64,000 nt of DNA from assembly GCF_003344965.1 (NCBI RefSeq), contig NZ_CP031194.1:8370001-8434000 (forward strand), in the 5' to 3' direction. Under the pieces are notes generated by a model that had not been told where the DNA came from, did not search any database, and saw nothing but the letters and a program-made list of their open reading frames with translations. Made by a program: the position numbers and the translations under genes. This stretch comes from Streptomyces paludis (GTDB taxonomy: Bacteria > Actinomycetota > Actinomycetes > Streptomycetales > Streptomycetaceae). Of the stretch, positions 56,892 to 64,000 are shown in pieces. Position 1 is the first letter of the stretch. Each line of letters starts with the position of its first letter.

Positions 56892-57344
56892 GTGAGAGGT
56901 CCTTCCGGGTAGCGACGCGCTCCCTTCAGATCCTCGGCGTCCTCGGAACAGGGTGGGAGCGCATGAGAGTCAGCTGGCTCACGGTTCCCACCTCCTTTTT
57001 TGCGGTCGAGGACGCGAGCGGAGCGTAACAGCGTGATCGAATGACCGACAACAGTATTTGACCTGCCGCACGCACCACATCTCGACCCGCTCGCCCAAAC
57101 AGGGCCTGCCGTCCATCGGAACGCAATCCGGCGCCACCGACGACCTCAGAGCGACGAGTGTCATGCACGGCCATTCTCATAAATGGTCATCTGTGAGAGT
57201 TCTGCGAGAGCCCCCCGCAGTGATCACGTTTCCGCAGGTCACCGCTCGCAAAAGTCCTCTCGAAACCGGCGCGTTGTGCGAGGCGCTTCTGAGAGACTTC
57301 CCGGATGGACCTCACGCCCGATTGGGCCGCATTGGCGGTATAGC
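56892..57344. other. Spacer upstream of the resolvase remnant, possible res-site region
   Basis: About 450 bp, more AT-rich than average. It contains AAGTCCTCTCG (57253-57263) and, about 30 bp later, the near-inverted TGAGAGACTT, just ahead of the resolvase frame, where a Tn3 res site would be expected. No gene is supported. Confidence 0.35.
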
Positions 57345-58010
57345 GTCACGACTGCCCGAACTGTGACGCGCCCGCCGGCTCAGCCTGCCGCACCCATGGC
57401 GGGAAGACCGCCGCGAAGTACCACACCCCGCGCTTCGTCCTCGTGCCCGCGCTCCGCGAGGAACTCGAAGTCCTCGTCCCCGCCGACCGCCACCCCGGCA
57501 GCATGTGGAAGCAGGGCCCGGCGCTCGCGATTGTGCCCGCGCCCCGTACCGAGCGCCCGGTCCGAATCGGGTACGCGAGGACGTCGACCGCCCGTCAGGA
57601 GCTCGCGAGCCGGCTCGAAGCCCTCTACTGGGCGGAGTGCCACAAGATCTTCAAGGAGCAGATCAGCACCCGGGTGAAGATCCGGCCCGAGCTGGAGAAG
57701 GCGCTCGCCCTGGCCCACCAGTTCAAGGAGGCCGCCCCCGAGACGCCCGTCATCCTCACGGTGCACGAACTCAAGCGCCTCGCCAGAAACGCGGCCGAGC
57801 TGATGACGCTGTCCGCCGAGCTCCAAGCCGGCGGCATCCAGCTCGAACTCCTTACCGGCCCGCTCACTGGAATCTACGACCCCAACGGCATGGGCGCCAT
57901 GTTCTTCGCCGTCCTGGCCGTCGCCGGGCAGATCGAGCGCAACTACATCCGGGAGAAGCCCCTCGAAGGCCAGGTCATCGCCGCGTCCAAGGGCAACTGT
58001 CGGGGTACGA
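57345..58010 (+). pseudogene. Truncated Tn3-type serine resolvase with zinc-finger N-terminus
   Basis: Opens with CPNCDAPAGSACRTHGGK, a zinc knuckle seen on mobile-element proteins, then ALREELEVLVPADRHPGSMW. The serine-recombinase catalytic domain follows: IGYARTSTARQE (catalytic Ser), LKRLARNAAELM and YDPNGMGAMFFAVLAVAGQI. After KGN the sequence departs from the family and stops, only 9-10 bp before the ISL3 element, so the DNA-binding C-terminus is lost. No good start codon exists upstream of the knuckle (TAG at 57341); GTG 57443 could restart. Confidence 0.8.
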
Positions 58011-58018
58011 CCTAAGGT

Positions 58019-58077
58019 GGCTCTGGCAAGATTTTCGTAGCCGGAGATCGTCCCGGGGCGAGGGTCGGCCGGTCCGC
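58019..58077. repeat. ISL3 left terminal inverted repeat
   Basis: 59 bp beginning GGCTCTGGCAAGATTTTCGT; identical to the reverse complement of 59698-59756 except for one base (58050 G versus A). Confidence 0.95.
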
Positions 58078-58212
58078 AGCGGGGCAGCCTGTGATTGTGC
58101 TCTATTGAACTGGCAATTCTGTTACCTCAGTTGATCAATGTGCTGGTGGTCTCGGCAGACGTCTCCGATGCCGTCGTGACGGTCCGCGCCCGCACGAAGT
58201 CCGGTACCCCGG

Positions 58213-59727
58213 GTGGGATGTACGGGATGCGGTCAGCTCAGCGCGTGGTGTCACAGCCGATATGTTCGGCGCCTCGCCGACGTCACTCTCGGAGGCCGGC
58301 CCCTGCGCATTGAGCTGTCCGTACGCCGTCTGTACTGCGAGAGCCTGACCTGCCCGAAGGGGACCTTCGCCGAGCAAGTGCCGGGGCTGACCGTGCGCTA
58401 CCAGCGGCGTACCCCAGAGTTGCAGGGCCTGGTGGAGGCCGTCGGCGTGGTACTGGCCGGCCGCGGGGGTGCCCGAATGCTGCGGATCCTGAACGTCGCG
58501 CTCTCGCGGTGCACGGTCCTGTCCCAGCTGATGCGGGTGCCACTTCCACTACTGGAGACACCCCGGGTGCTGGGTGTGGACGACTTCGCGCTCTACGACG
58601 GCACCTACGGCACCCTCCTGGTCGACGCCACCACCCGGCTCCCCCTCACTCTCTGGAAGGGACGCGACGCGGAACAGCTCAGCCACTGGCTCCGTGAGCA
58701 CCCGGGTGTCGAAGTCGTCTGCCGCGACGGATCCCTCACCTACCGGCAGGGCATCACCAGCGGTGCCCCCGACGCCGTGCAGGTCAGCGACCGCTTTCAC
58801 CTCTGGCAGGGCCTCTCCCGCCGCGTTCAGGACATCGCCTCCGCCCACCGCGGCTGCCTGACAGCAGCGCTGCCACCGGACAGGGAGACCGATCCCGCAC
58901 CGGTCGAGGAGACCGCCGGGAACACCACGGCGGACACCCGGGCCGGGCGCCACGCCCGAAGGCTGTTCGAGGCCGTGCATGATCTGAACAGCGCCGACCG
59001 GAGCCACAGCTCCGTGGCCCGGGAGCTCGGCCTGGACCGCCGCACCGTGCGCAAGTACGCCCGGGCCCGCACCTGGCAGGAAGTGATGCGCCGCCCGCCC
59101 CGTAAATCCTCCACCCTGGACCCCTACCTCGACTACCTGCAACAACGCTGGAACGAGGGACAGCACAGCGCGAAGATTCTGCACGAGGAACTCCAAACCA
59201 AGGGCTACCTTGGCCACTACCAGCGCGTGAAGATGGCCGTCGCACCCCTCCGGCGGGGACTGCCGCTGGACGAGCCACGCGAGCGGCCGCCCTCCCCACG
59301 CGAAGCCGCCCGCTGGATCACCACTCATCCGGGCCGACGCGGCCCGCACATCAACGACTGCCTGCCCCGGCTTCTCGATCACTGCCCCGAACTCAGGCAC
59401 ACCCACGATCTGGTCCGCCGGTTCGCCAGCATGCTCGACAACCGGGACGCCACACCCATGCCAGCCTGGTTGGACGACCTCGCGAACAGCGGACTGGCCC
59501 CTCTCGCCGGCCTCGCCGGAGCTCTGCGCGAGGACCGCCATGCCGTCGCCCAGGGCATTACCACCCCTTACAACTCCGGGGTCAACGAAGGTCGCATCAC
59601 CGACGTCAAGCTGCAGAAACGCCTCATGGCCGGACGCGCCGGCGTCCCACTCCTCCGCCACCGCGTCATACTGATCGCCCACCTCCGCCGCCGCTACGCG
59701 GACCGGCCGACCCTCGCCCCGGGATGA
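58213..59727 (+). CDS. ISL3-family transposase, N-terminus probably shifted
   Basis: A 504-residue ISL3 transposase from GTG 58213. It has an N-terminal zinc-ribbon (GCTGCGQLS; SLTCPKGTF), the DDE catalytic core (VLGVDDFALYDGTYGTLLVD, VCRDGSLTYRQG, and YNSGVNEGRITDVKLQKRLM near the end) and a central helix-turn-helix (SSVARELGLDRRTVRKYARA). About 25 more N-terminal residues (INVLVVSADVSDAVVTVRAR) lie just upstream in another frame; one extra G in ccccgggtgg near 58208 separates them. The protein may be made from 58213 without them or may be inactive. Its stop lies inside the right inverted repeat. Confidence 0.85.
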   Translation: MGCTGCGQLSAWCHSRYVRRLADVTLGGRPLRIELSVRRLYCESLTCPKGTFAEQVPGLTVRYQRRTPELQGLVEAVGVVLAGRGGARMLRILNVALSRCTVLSQLMRVPLPLLETPRVLGVDDFALYDGTYGTLLVDATTRLPLTLWKGRDAEQLSHWLREHPGVEVVCRDGSLTYRQGITSGAPDAVQVSDRFHLWQGLSRRVQDIASAHRGCLTAALPPDRETDPAPVEETAGNTTADTRAGRHARRLFEAVHDLNSADRSHSSVARELGLDRRTVRKYARARTWQEVMRRPPRKSSTLDPYLDYLQQRWNEGQHSAKILHEELQTKGYLGHYQRVKMAVAPLRRGLPLDEPRERPPSPREAARWITTHPGRRGPHINDCLPRLLDHCPELRHTHDLVRRFASMLDNRDATPMPAWLDDLANSGLAPLAGLAGALREDRHAVAQGITTPYNSGVNEGRITDVKLQKRLMAGRAGVPLLRHRVILIAHLRRRYADRPTLAPG

Positions 59728-59756
59728 TCTCCGGCTACGAAAATCTTGCCAGAGCC
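59698..59756. repeat. ISL3 right terminal inverted repeat
   Basis: 59 bp ending AAATCTTGCCAGAGCC; pairs with 58019-58077 at 58 of 59 positions. Confidence 0.95.
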
Positions 59757-59952
59757 CCTCAACCCCGTCGAAGGCATCTGGTCAGTACTCCGTCGGACCA
59801 CCCAGGCCAACACCGCCTTCACCGACCCCGACCACCTCATCCGCCAGCTACGGCACAGCCTCCGCCAGATCCAATACCGCAGCGACATCATCGACGGATG
59901 CCTCACCGGGACCGGCCTCACACTGACGACACCACGCCTACAACCTCAGTAA
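59757..59952 (+). pseudogene. IS630-family transposase C-terminal fragment
   Basis: LNPVEGIWSVLRRTTQANTA, FTDPDHLIRQLRHSLRQIQY and RSDIIDGCLTGTGLTLTTP, the last 65 residues of an IS630-type DDE transposase including the catalytic Glu in NPVEGIW. It begins exactly at the ISL3 right end. Confidence 0.85.
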
Positions 59953-59964
59953 CTGGGGCTTCAT

Positions 59965-60278
59965 GCCTCCACCGCTCCGGCCGTCCAGCGCGCCGACCGC
60001 TTCGCCGTCCATATCCTCGGCGCGGAGCACGTCCCCCTTGCCCGGCGCTTCGCGCGCAGCGGCACGGACCGCTTCGTGGACACCGAATGGACCCTGCTGT
60101 CCACGGGCTGCCGCTGCTGTCCGGCGTCCCGGCATGGCTTACCGCACGGATGGTGCTGCGGCAGCAGGTCGGTGACCACCTGCATGTTGTCGGTCAGATC
60201 GAGGCTGGTGGCGGCCATGCCCAGGGGCGGGCCCTGGTCCATCACGACGGGGCCTTCGCCACGGCGACGGAACTGTGA
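59965..60278 (+). pseudogene. Flavin-reductase-domain fragment
   Basis: VQRADRFAVHILGAEHVPLA, RRFARSGTDRFVDTEWTLLS in one frame, then GLPLLSGVPAWLTARMVLRQ, QVGDHLHVVGQIEAGGGHAQ after a frameshift near 60105. This is the middle and end of a DIM6/NTAB-type flavin reductase (..adrFavhvLs..q..la..Fa..). The N-terminal FMN part is missing. Confidence 0.65.
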
Positions 60279-60441
60279 CACGCACGGCCACTGCAGGTCG
60301 GCACCCTCGGTGAGGCGGTTGATGACGGTACAGGCGGTGTCGAAGACGAACTCCACCATGGGGTGGCGGCCGAGGGCGGAACCCTGCGCGCACTGGCGAG
60401 GCAGCGTGGAGGAAGGCCGTGGCCTCTCTGCTGTCAACTCT

Positions 60442-60478
60442 GTTGAATTCTCCCCTCCCAGGGAGGGGAGAATTCAAC
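60442..60478. terminator. Perfect 37-nt hairpin
   Basis: GTTGAATTCTCCCCTCCC - A - GGGAGGGGAGAATTCAAC, 18-bp perfect arms with a one-base centre. It lies 83 bp after the GH3 stop codon, so it may terminate that gene, or be the end of a lost element. Nothing else is recognised in 60279-60560. Confidence 0.6.
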
Positions 60479-60560
60479 GCGAGAAACGCCCTGGCCAACT
60501 TTTCCGGTGTGGTCGCCATCGCCACCGGATCGGACGGCATCGCGTTACAGACCGGGGCTG

Positions 60561-62360
60561 TCACATGGTCAGTCCGTGCCCGAACGGGAAGACCGGGTAC
60601 GTACTCTCCTGCGGGACGTCGGGGCGGCCCAGGCGGACCTCCTCCATGGACCGGGGAAGCTGGAACGGAAGCCTGCCCTCGGCACGGGCACGGCCGAAGA
60701 GGACGTCCAGCAGCGCACGGTCGCTGGTGCCGTAGACGGCGACCAGTGCGCCGGCCCGCTCCGCGATCTCCGGAATCACCGCCGGGCGCTCCAAGTGGAT
60801 GGCCACGACCGTGGGCAGGGCGTCCAGCAGTGCCAGGATCTCCTTGAGCCGCTCCGGCTCGAAGTCCAGCCGGCCCGCGTGGAAGAACGCCTCGAACCCT
60901 CCCGGCCGGGGCTCGAACGGTGTGCCGAGGCGCAGCACGGCCAGGTCGGCGTCGGCCGGGTCGGCGACGACCTCCCCGTAGGCGGCGGCCGTCCCGGGGT
61001 CGACGCCCTCCAGGTAGAGCTTCGGTCGTCCGGCGAGCGGAAGCAGTCCGCTGTCGGTGAGTACGGTGACGGCGCGCTGCTGCGCGGCGTGGCCGGCGGC
61101 GCGGAAATCGGCGTGGCCCACCGTCCGCTCCGCGACGTCCGGGTCCACGTAGCGCCGCTCGTCGAACAGGCCGAGACGGAACTTCTCCGTGAGCAGCCGT
61201 CGCGCGGAGACGTCGACGCGCTCCTCGGAGACTTCGCCGCCGCGGACAAGTTCCACGATCAGCCCGGGGATGTGCTCGCCTCCGAACTGGTCGGTGCCGG
61301 CGTCAAGGATCTTGCGGGCGCGCTGGGCCGGAGTCAGGTCCTCGGCTCCCCAGGCGCGCGCCGGGAGCAGCTGGCCGAATGCCTCCCCGTCGCTGACCAG
61401 GCCCCAGTCCGTCACGACGATGCCCTGGAAGCCCAGCTGTTCGCGGAGCAGGCCGGTGACGATGTCCTTGTTGAATCCGAAGCCGACCTCTTCGTACGGG
61501 GTACCGACCGGCATGCCGTAGTAGGGCATCATCTGCGTGGCCCCGGCGGCGATCGCGGCACGGAAGGGGCGCAGGTGGTAGTCGAACCGGCCGCCGGGGT
61601 ATACCTGCTCGCGGCCGTACTCGAAGTGCGGGTCCTCGCCGTCAAGCTGCGGGCCGCCGCCGGGGAAGTGCTTGACCATGGCGGAGACGCTGTCGTGACC
61701 GAGGGCCGCGTCGGTGCCGGGGCCGCGCAGGCCCTCTATATAGGCGGCGACCAGGCGGGAGGTCAGGTCGGCGTCCTCGCCGAAGGTGCCGTTGATACGG
61801 GACCAGCGCGGCTCGGTCGCGAGGTCGATCTGCGGGTGGAGCGCGAGGCGGATGCCTACCGACAGATACTCGCGGCGCACGGTGTCGGCGTAGTCCCGGA
61901 CCAGTTCAGGATCGGCGACGGCTGCGAGGCCCAGGCTCTCCGGCCACTGGGAGAAAGGGCCGGAGAGCATCGCGGTGCCCGGGTTGTCGGTGAAGGAGTG
62001 GCGCGGGTCGCTCGACAGTGTGACCGGGATGCCCAGTCGGGACTGCTCGGCGAGTTCCTGGAGCCGGTTGTGCCACTCGGCAATCCGCCGGGCGTCGCCG
62101 GATCCGAGCAAGTTGAAGTGGGTCATGTGCAGGTCGCCGACCATGTGCCGGGCGGTGGGTGCGGGTGTCCGCGCGGGGTCCTCGGACAGGGTGCCGTCCG
62201 GCTCCATGGTGAGAATGGTCTGGAAAAGCAGGCCGGCCTTCTCCTCCAGGGTCATCCGGGCCAGCAGGTCCTCGACGCGTACGCCGACGGGCTGGGCAGG
62301 ATCGCGGTAGAGGGCGCCCCGCAGAGGGGATTCAGGATTGACGAAACCGGTGTTGCTCAT
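60561..62360 (-). CDS. Glycoside hydrolase family 3 (beta-glucosidase/beta-xylosidase-like)
   Basis: A 599-residue GH3 enzyme. The TIM-barrel domain opens RVEDLLARMTLEEKAGLLFQ, carries VSAMVKHFPGGGPQLDGEDP near 228 (the KHF motif) and the nucleophile Asp near 318 in IVVTDWGLVSDG. The second domain (about 420-599) has the typical AAVTVL-type entry QQRAVTVLTDSGLLPLAG and ends VFPFGHGLTM. No signal peptide is seen, so it probably acts inside the cell on imported oligosaccharides. ATG 62360 lacks a clear ribosome site. The remains of an MFS transporter lie directly upstream on the same strand, suggesting a former uptake-plus-hydrolysis operon. Confidence 0.93.
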   Translation of the reverse strand: MSNTGFVNPESPLRGALYRDPAQPVGVRVEDLLARMTLEEKAGLLFQTILTMEPDGTLSEDPARTPAPTARHMVGDLHMTHFNLLGSGDARRIAEWHNRLQELAEQSRLGIPVTLSSDPRHSFTDNPGTAMLSGPFSQWPESLGLAAVADPELVRDYADTVRREYLSVGIRLALHPQIDLATEPRWSRINGTFGEDADLTSRLVAAYIEGLRGPGTDAALGHDSVSAMVKHFPGGGPQLDGEDPHFEYGREQVYPGGRFDYHLRPFRAAIAAGATQMMPYYGMPVGTPYEEVGFGFNKDIVTGLLREQLGFQGIVVTDWGLVSDGEAFGQLLPARAWGAEDLTPAQRARKILDAGTDQFGGEHIPGLIVELVRGGEVSEERVDVSARRLLTEKFRLGLFDERRYVDPDVAERTVGHADFRAAGHAAQQRAVTVLTDSGLLPLAGRPKLYLEGVDPGTAAAYGEVVADPADADLAVLRLGTPFEPRPGGFEAFFHAGRLDFEPERLKEILALLDALPTVVAIHLERPAVIPEIAERAGALVAVYGTSDRALLDVLFGRARAEGRLPFQLPRSMEEVRLGRPDVPQESTYPVFPFGHGLTM

Positions 62361-62406
62361 GAGGGTGGCGTCCCAGCGGTAGGGAGAGGGCGGTGGGGGG
62401 TGTCCG

Positions 62407-62555
62407 GTCAGGCGACGGAGCGGACGAAGCGGATGGCCGTGGCCCCGAGGAGGGCGGCGACCGCGCCGAAGATGTAGAGCGCCGTGTAGTTGGTGTGTGT
62501 GGCGCTGCCGATGGCGAGGAAGAACGGCGCGACGACGGGTGTGAGGTTCGGCTGT
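62407..62555 (-). pseudogene. MFS transporter C-terminal fragment, cut by a mobile element
   Basis: NLTPVVAPFFLAIGSATHTN, YTALYIFGAVAALLGATAIR, FVRSVA stop: the last helix and tail of an MFS permease on the minus strand, 46 bp before the GH3 start. Homology ends at about 62555, where the right-hand element appears to begin. Confidence 0.65.
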
Positions 62556-64000
62556 GATGTCACTGGGATGTTTGGCGTTGTATGTCACTAACGTGTAGGT
62601 ATATTCGCGCTGTTCAGGGCCAGTTGGATCGGCCGATCATGGTGACAGCTCTCCGAATATTGCAGTGACGTGGAGCCGCATCGGCCAGCGTCGTGTTCGA
62701 CGTATCTCCTTTGTCTCTCTGGTTCTGACGGAGCCGTCTGGGCGTGCGGAGTGCGTCCGGCGGTTCTTGGCAGGTACTGCGGGGGAGTGCGACGCCGGTG
62801 CCGGCGTCGCGGAGCCTGGCTGGTCCAGATTCCCGCAGCGGTCCCGAGGGTCCTTTAGCACGTGCGTCCATCGAACTGACGGGAACGTTCTGCTGCCACT
62901 CGTCTGAGTGAGCGGCTGGGCGGGAAGCCCATGTGTGGCTCATAGCCTCGCATCAGACGCATTCGTCACACACATACGTCTGGCTGAACTGACCTGTATG
63001 CAACCGCTGTTCGTTGTTGGAGGCTGTACGTGATCACCGTGCCGTTGTCCGCCCTCCCGTTTCGCGGGTGCCGGCACCGGTGACGAGACTGGATGGTGCC
63101 TTGGAGACTGCGGAGACGGGCTTGGGGCGGCATCGGGACGAGTTGCGGCCCGCTGCTGTGGCCCGGCTGCTGCGGTTGCGTGGGGCGGGGGAGTTGACCA
63201 CCGCGCATGTGCGGTTGGTCGCCGAGTCAGTGGACGTCAGCGTGCGGCAGGTGTGGCGCTGGCTGGCGCAGGCCGAGGAGACCGGCAGCACGGAGAAGCC
63301 CGAACGCAGGCGGTTCCGCATCACCGACGAGATCATCGAAGTCCTCGCTGACCACCAGGGCAACGTCAAACGCGCTCACGAGCACCTGGTGCGTGCCGCC
63401 AAGGCGGCGGGGGAGGAGCCGATCGGTCTGACCACGCTGCACGACGCCATCGCCCGTGACCTCGACCCCGGTTTCATGGCGGGCCTGCGGGAGGGCATTC
63501 CGGCTGCTCGCGGCTTCGACCCCGCCTTCCAACGGCCGGCGGTAGCCCGGAACCATGTGTGGGAGGGGGACCACAAGCAGGCCCCGCTCGTCGTGATGAT
63601 GCCCGACAAGAAGCTGTCGAAGGTGTGGGTAACGTGGTTCGAGGACCGCGGTACGGGCTATGTGATGGGTTGGGCGGTCACCGCCGGCTCCGCGCACCGT
63701 GGCTCGGTTCTGGCGGCCGTGAGGGCGTCCGTGTTGCGGGAGGATCCCTATGGGCCGACCGGGGGACTGCCTCAACTCGTACGGGTCGACGGCGGCGCCG
63801 ACTTCCTGTCCAAGACCGTCCGGCGAGCTTTCGGCCTACTCGGCGTCCCGGTGCACCGGGTGCGCAGCGCCCGCCACAAGGGCGGGATCGAGCGGCTGAA
63901 CCGCACCAGCATGACCCGCTTCTTCGCCGACCTGCCCCGCTACACCAAGGCGCCTCGGCTTGATCACCGCCGACGCCTCGGCGACCAGGACCCGCCGTTG
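62555..64000 (+). mobile_element. Left end of a Mu/Tn7-type transposon (runs off the window)
   Basis: The MFS homology stops where the plus strand reads TGTGATGTCACTGGGATG, matching the TGT ends used by Mu/Tn7/Tn5053-type elements. ATGTCACT occurs at 62559-62566 and again at 62582-62589 (23 bp apart), and the inverted form CAGTGACGT occurs near 62665, like repeated transposase-binding sites. A DDE transposase follows. The end position is inferred. 62600-63010 holds no gene. Confidence 0.6.
63080..64000 (+). CDS. Mu/TniA/TnsB-type DDE transposase, N-terminal part
   Basis: At least 307 residues, open at the right edge. The N-terminal helix-turn-helix region is ELTTAHVRLVAESVDVSVRQ then VWRWLAQAEETGS. 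The rve integrase core follows: first Asp 164 in WEGDHKQAPLVVMMPDKK, second Asp at 237 or 241 in RVDGGADFLSKT, Glu 271 in HKGGIERLNRT. The spacing of 34 from Asp237 to Glu fits a D-D-E enzyme. GTG 63080 is the shown start, but the frame is open from TTG 63017, so up to 21 more residues are possible. Such transposases normally act with an AAA+ partner (TniB/TnsC), which would lie beyond the window. Confidence 0.85.
   Translation, partial: MTRLDGALETAETGLGRHRDELRPAAVARLLRLRGAGELTTAHVRLVAESVDVSVRQVWRWLAQAEETGSTEKPERRRFRITDEIIEVLADHQGNVKRAHEHLVRAAKAAGEEPIGLTTLHDAIARDLDPGFMAGLREGIPAARGFDPAFQRPAVARNHVWEGDHKQAPLVVMMPDKKLSKVWVTWFEDRGTGYVMGWAVTAGSAHRGSVLAAVRASVLREDPYGPTGGLPQLVRVDGGADFLSKTVRRAFGLLGVPVHRVRSARHKGGIERLNRTSMTRFFADLPRYTKAPRLDHRRRLGDQDPPL

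Larger units (their letters stand above)
58019..59756 (+). mobile_element. ISL3-family insertion sequence, 1738 bp
   Basis: Defined by 59-bp terminal inverted repeats with one mismatch enclosing a single transposase gene. The flanking 8-mers (cctaaggt left, cctcaacc right) are not a target duplication. The left flank is a resolvase gene and the right flank the tail of an IS630 transposase, so the two sides do not come from one insertion site. Confidence 0.9.

Noticed and set aside
57183..57677. Ser/Arg/Pro-rich frame overlapping the resolvase
   Set aside because: Shifted-frame shadow of the resolvase, whose catalytic motifs lie in the other frame.
60507..62477. 656-residue plus-strand frame opposite the GH3 gene
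   Set aside because: No recognisable motifs. The antisense strand carries complete GH3 catalytic motifs.

Overview
This is high-GC actinobacterial DNA, almost certainly Streptomyces. The signs are strong third-position G/C bias, frequent GTG/TTG starts with GGAGG-type ribosome sites, Tat-exported and sortase-anchored proteins, a DmdR1/IdeR-type iron box, an F420-type luciferase-like oxidoreductase, and many two-component, TetR, MarR and HxlR regulators. The mixture of accessory genes, decayed insertion sequences and a natural-product cluster edge suggests a chromosome arm, but the window cannot prove that.

Left edge (1-9.1 kb): one end of a hybrid PKS/NRPS cluster, all on the minus strand and read right to left. 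It holds a lysine/ornithine cyclodeaminase-like gene (7162-8199), a C-A-PCP-C NRPS (2319-6998) and the first ~750 residues of a modular PKS with KS and a methylmalonyl-type AT (1-2249). A PAS-LuxR regulator sits just upstream (8417-9094). The C-A-PCP-C layout, the length, a proline/pipecolate-like specificity code and the cyclodeaminase together match the RapP/FkbP plus RapL/FkbL pair of the rapamycin/FK506/meridamycin class. I infer a pipecolate-terminated macrolide or a relative.

9.6-19.5 kb: a heme-oxygenase-fold protein, a TetR/MFS pair, an HNH-like protein, a frameshifted DUF4157 plus GT44-like glycosyltransferase toxin (a probable contractile-injection-system effector), a Tat-exported beta-propeller lactonase-like protein and an OmpR-type two-component system.

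19.5-34.5 kb: ordinary accessory genes with clear regulatory sites. They include a DHA2 exporter with its TetR repressor and twin operators, NhaA, an ABC exporter with a NarL-type two-component system, a D-2-hydroxyacid dehydrogenase, a MarR/quinone-oxidoreductase/DoxX/pirin redox block with twin MarR operators, a DUF1275 protein, an HxlR/azoreductase pair and a DUF952 protein.

35.1-39.3 kb: a compact four-gene operon of MfnB-like furan synthase, aldehyde dehydrogenase, zinc alcohol dehydrogenase and carboxyl-type methyltransferase. It is a candidate pathway to a small furan metabolite.

39.5-64 kb: an increasingly eroded region. Intact genes (EF-hand protein, helical-repeat-like protein, CPCC protein, histidine-phosphatase-like protein, iron-box-controlled sortase-anchored protein, LLM oxidoreductase, GNAT, GH3 glycosidase) lie among fragments of IS5, IS21, Tn3, IS630, MobF relaxase, tyrosine integrase, resolvase, MFS, GNAT and flavin reductase genes. 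An ISL3 element with 59-bp inverted repeats lies at 58019-59756. The start of a Mu/Tn7-type element occupies the right edge and appears to have cut an MFS gene.
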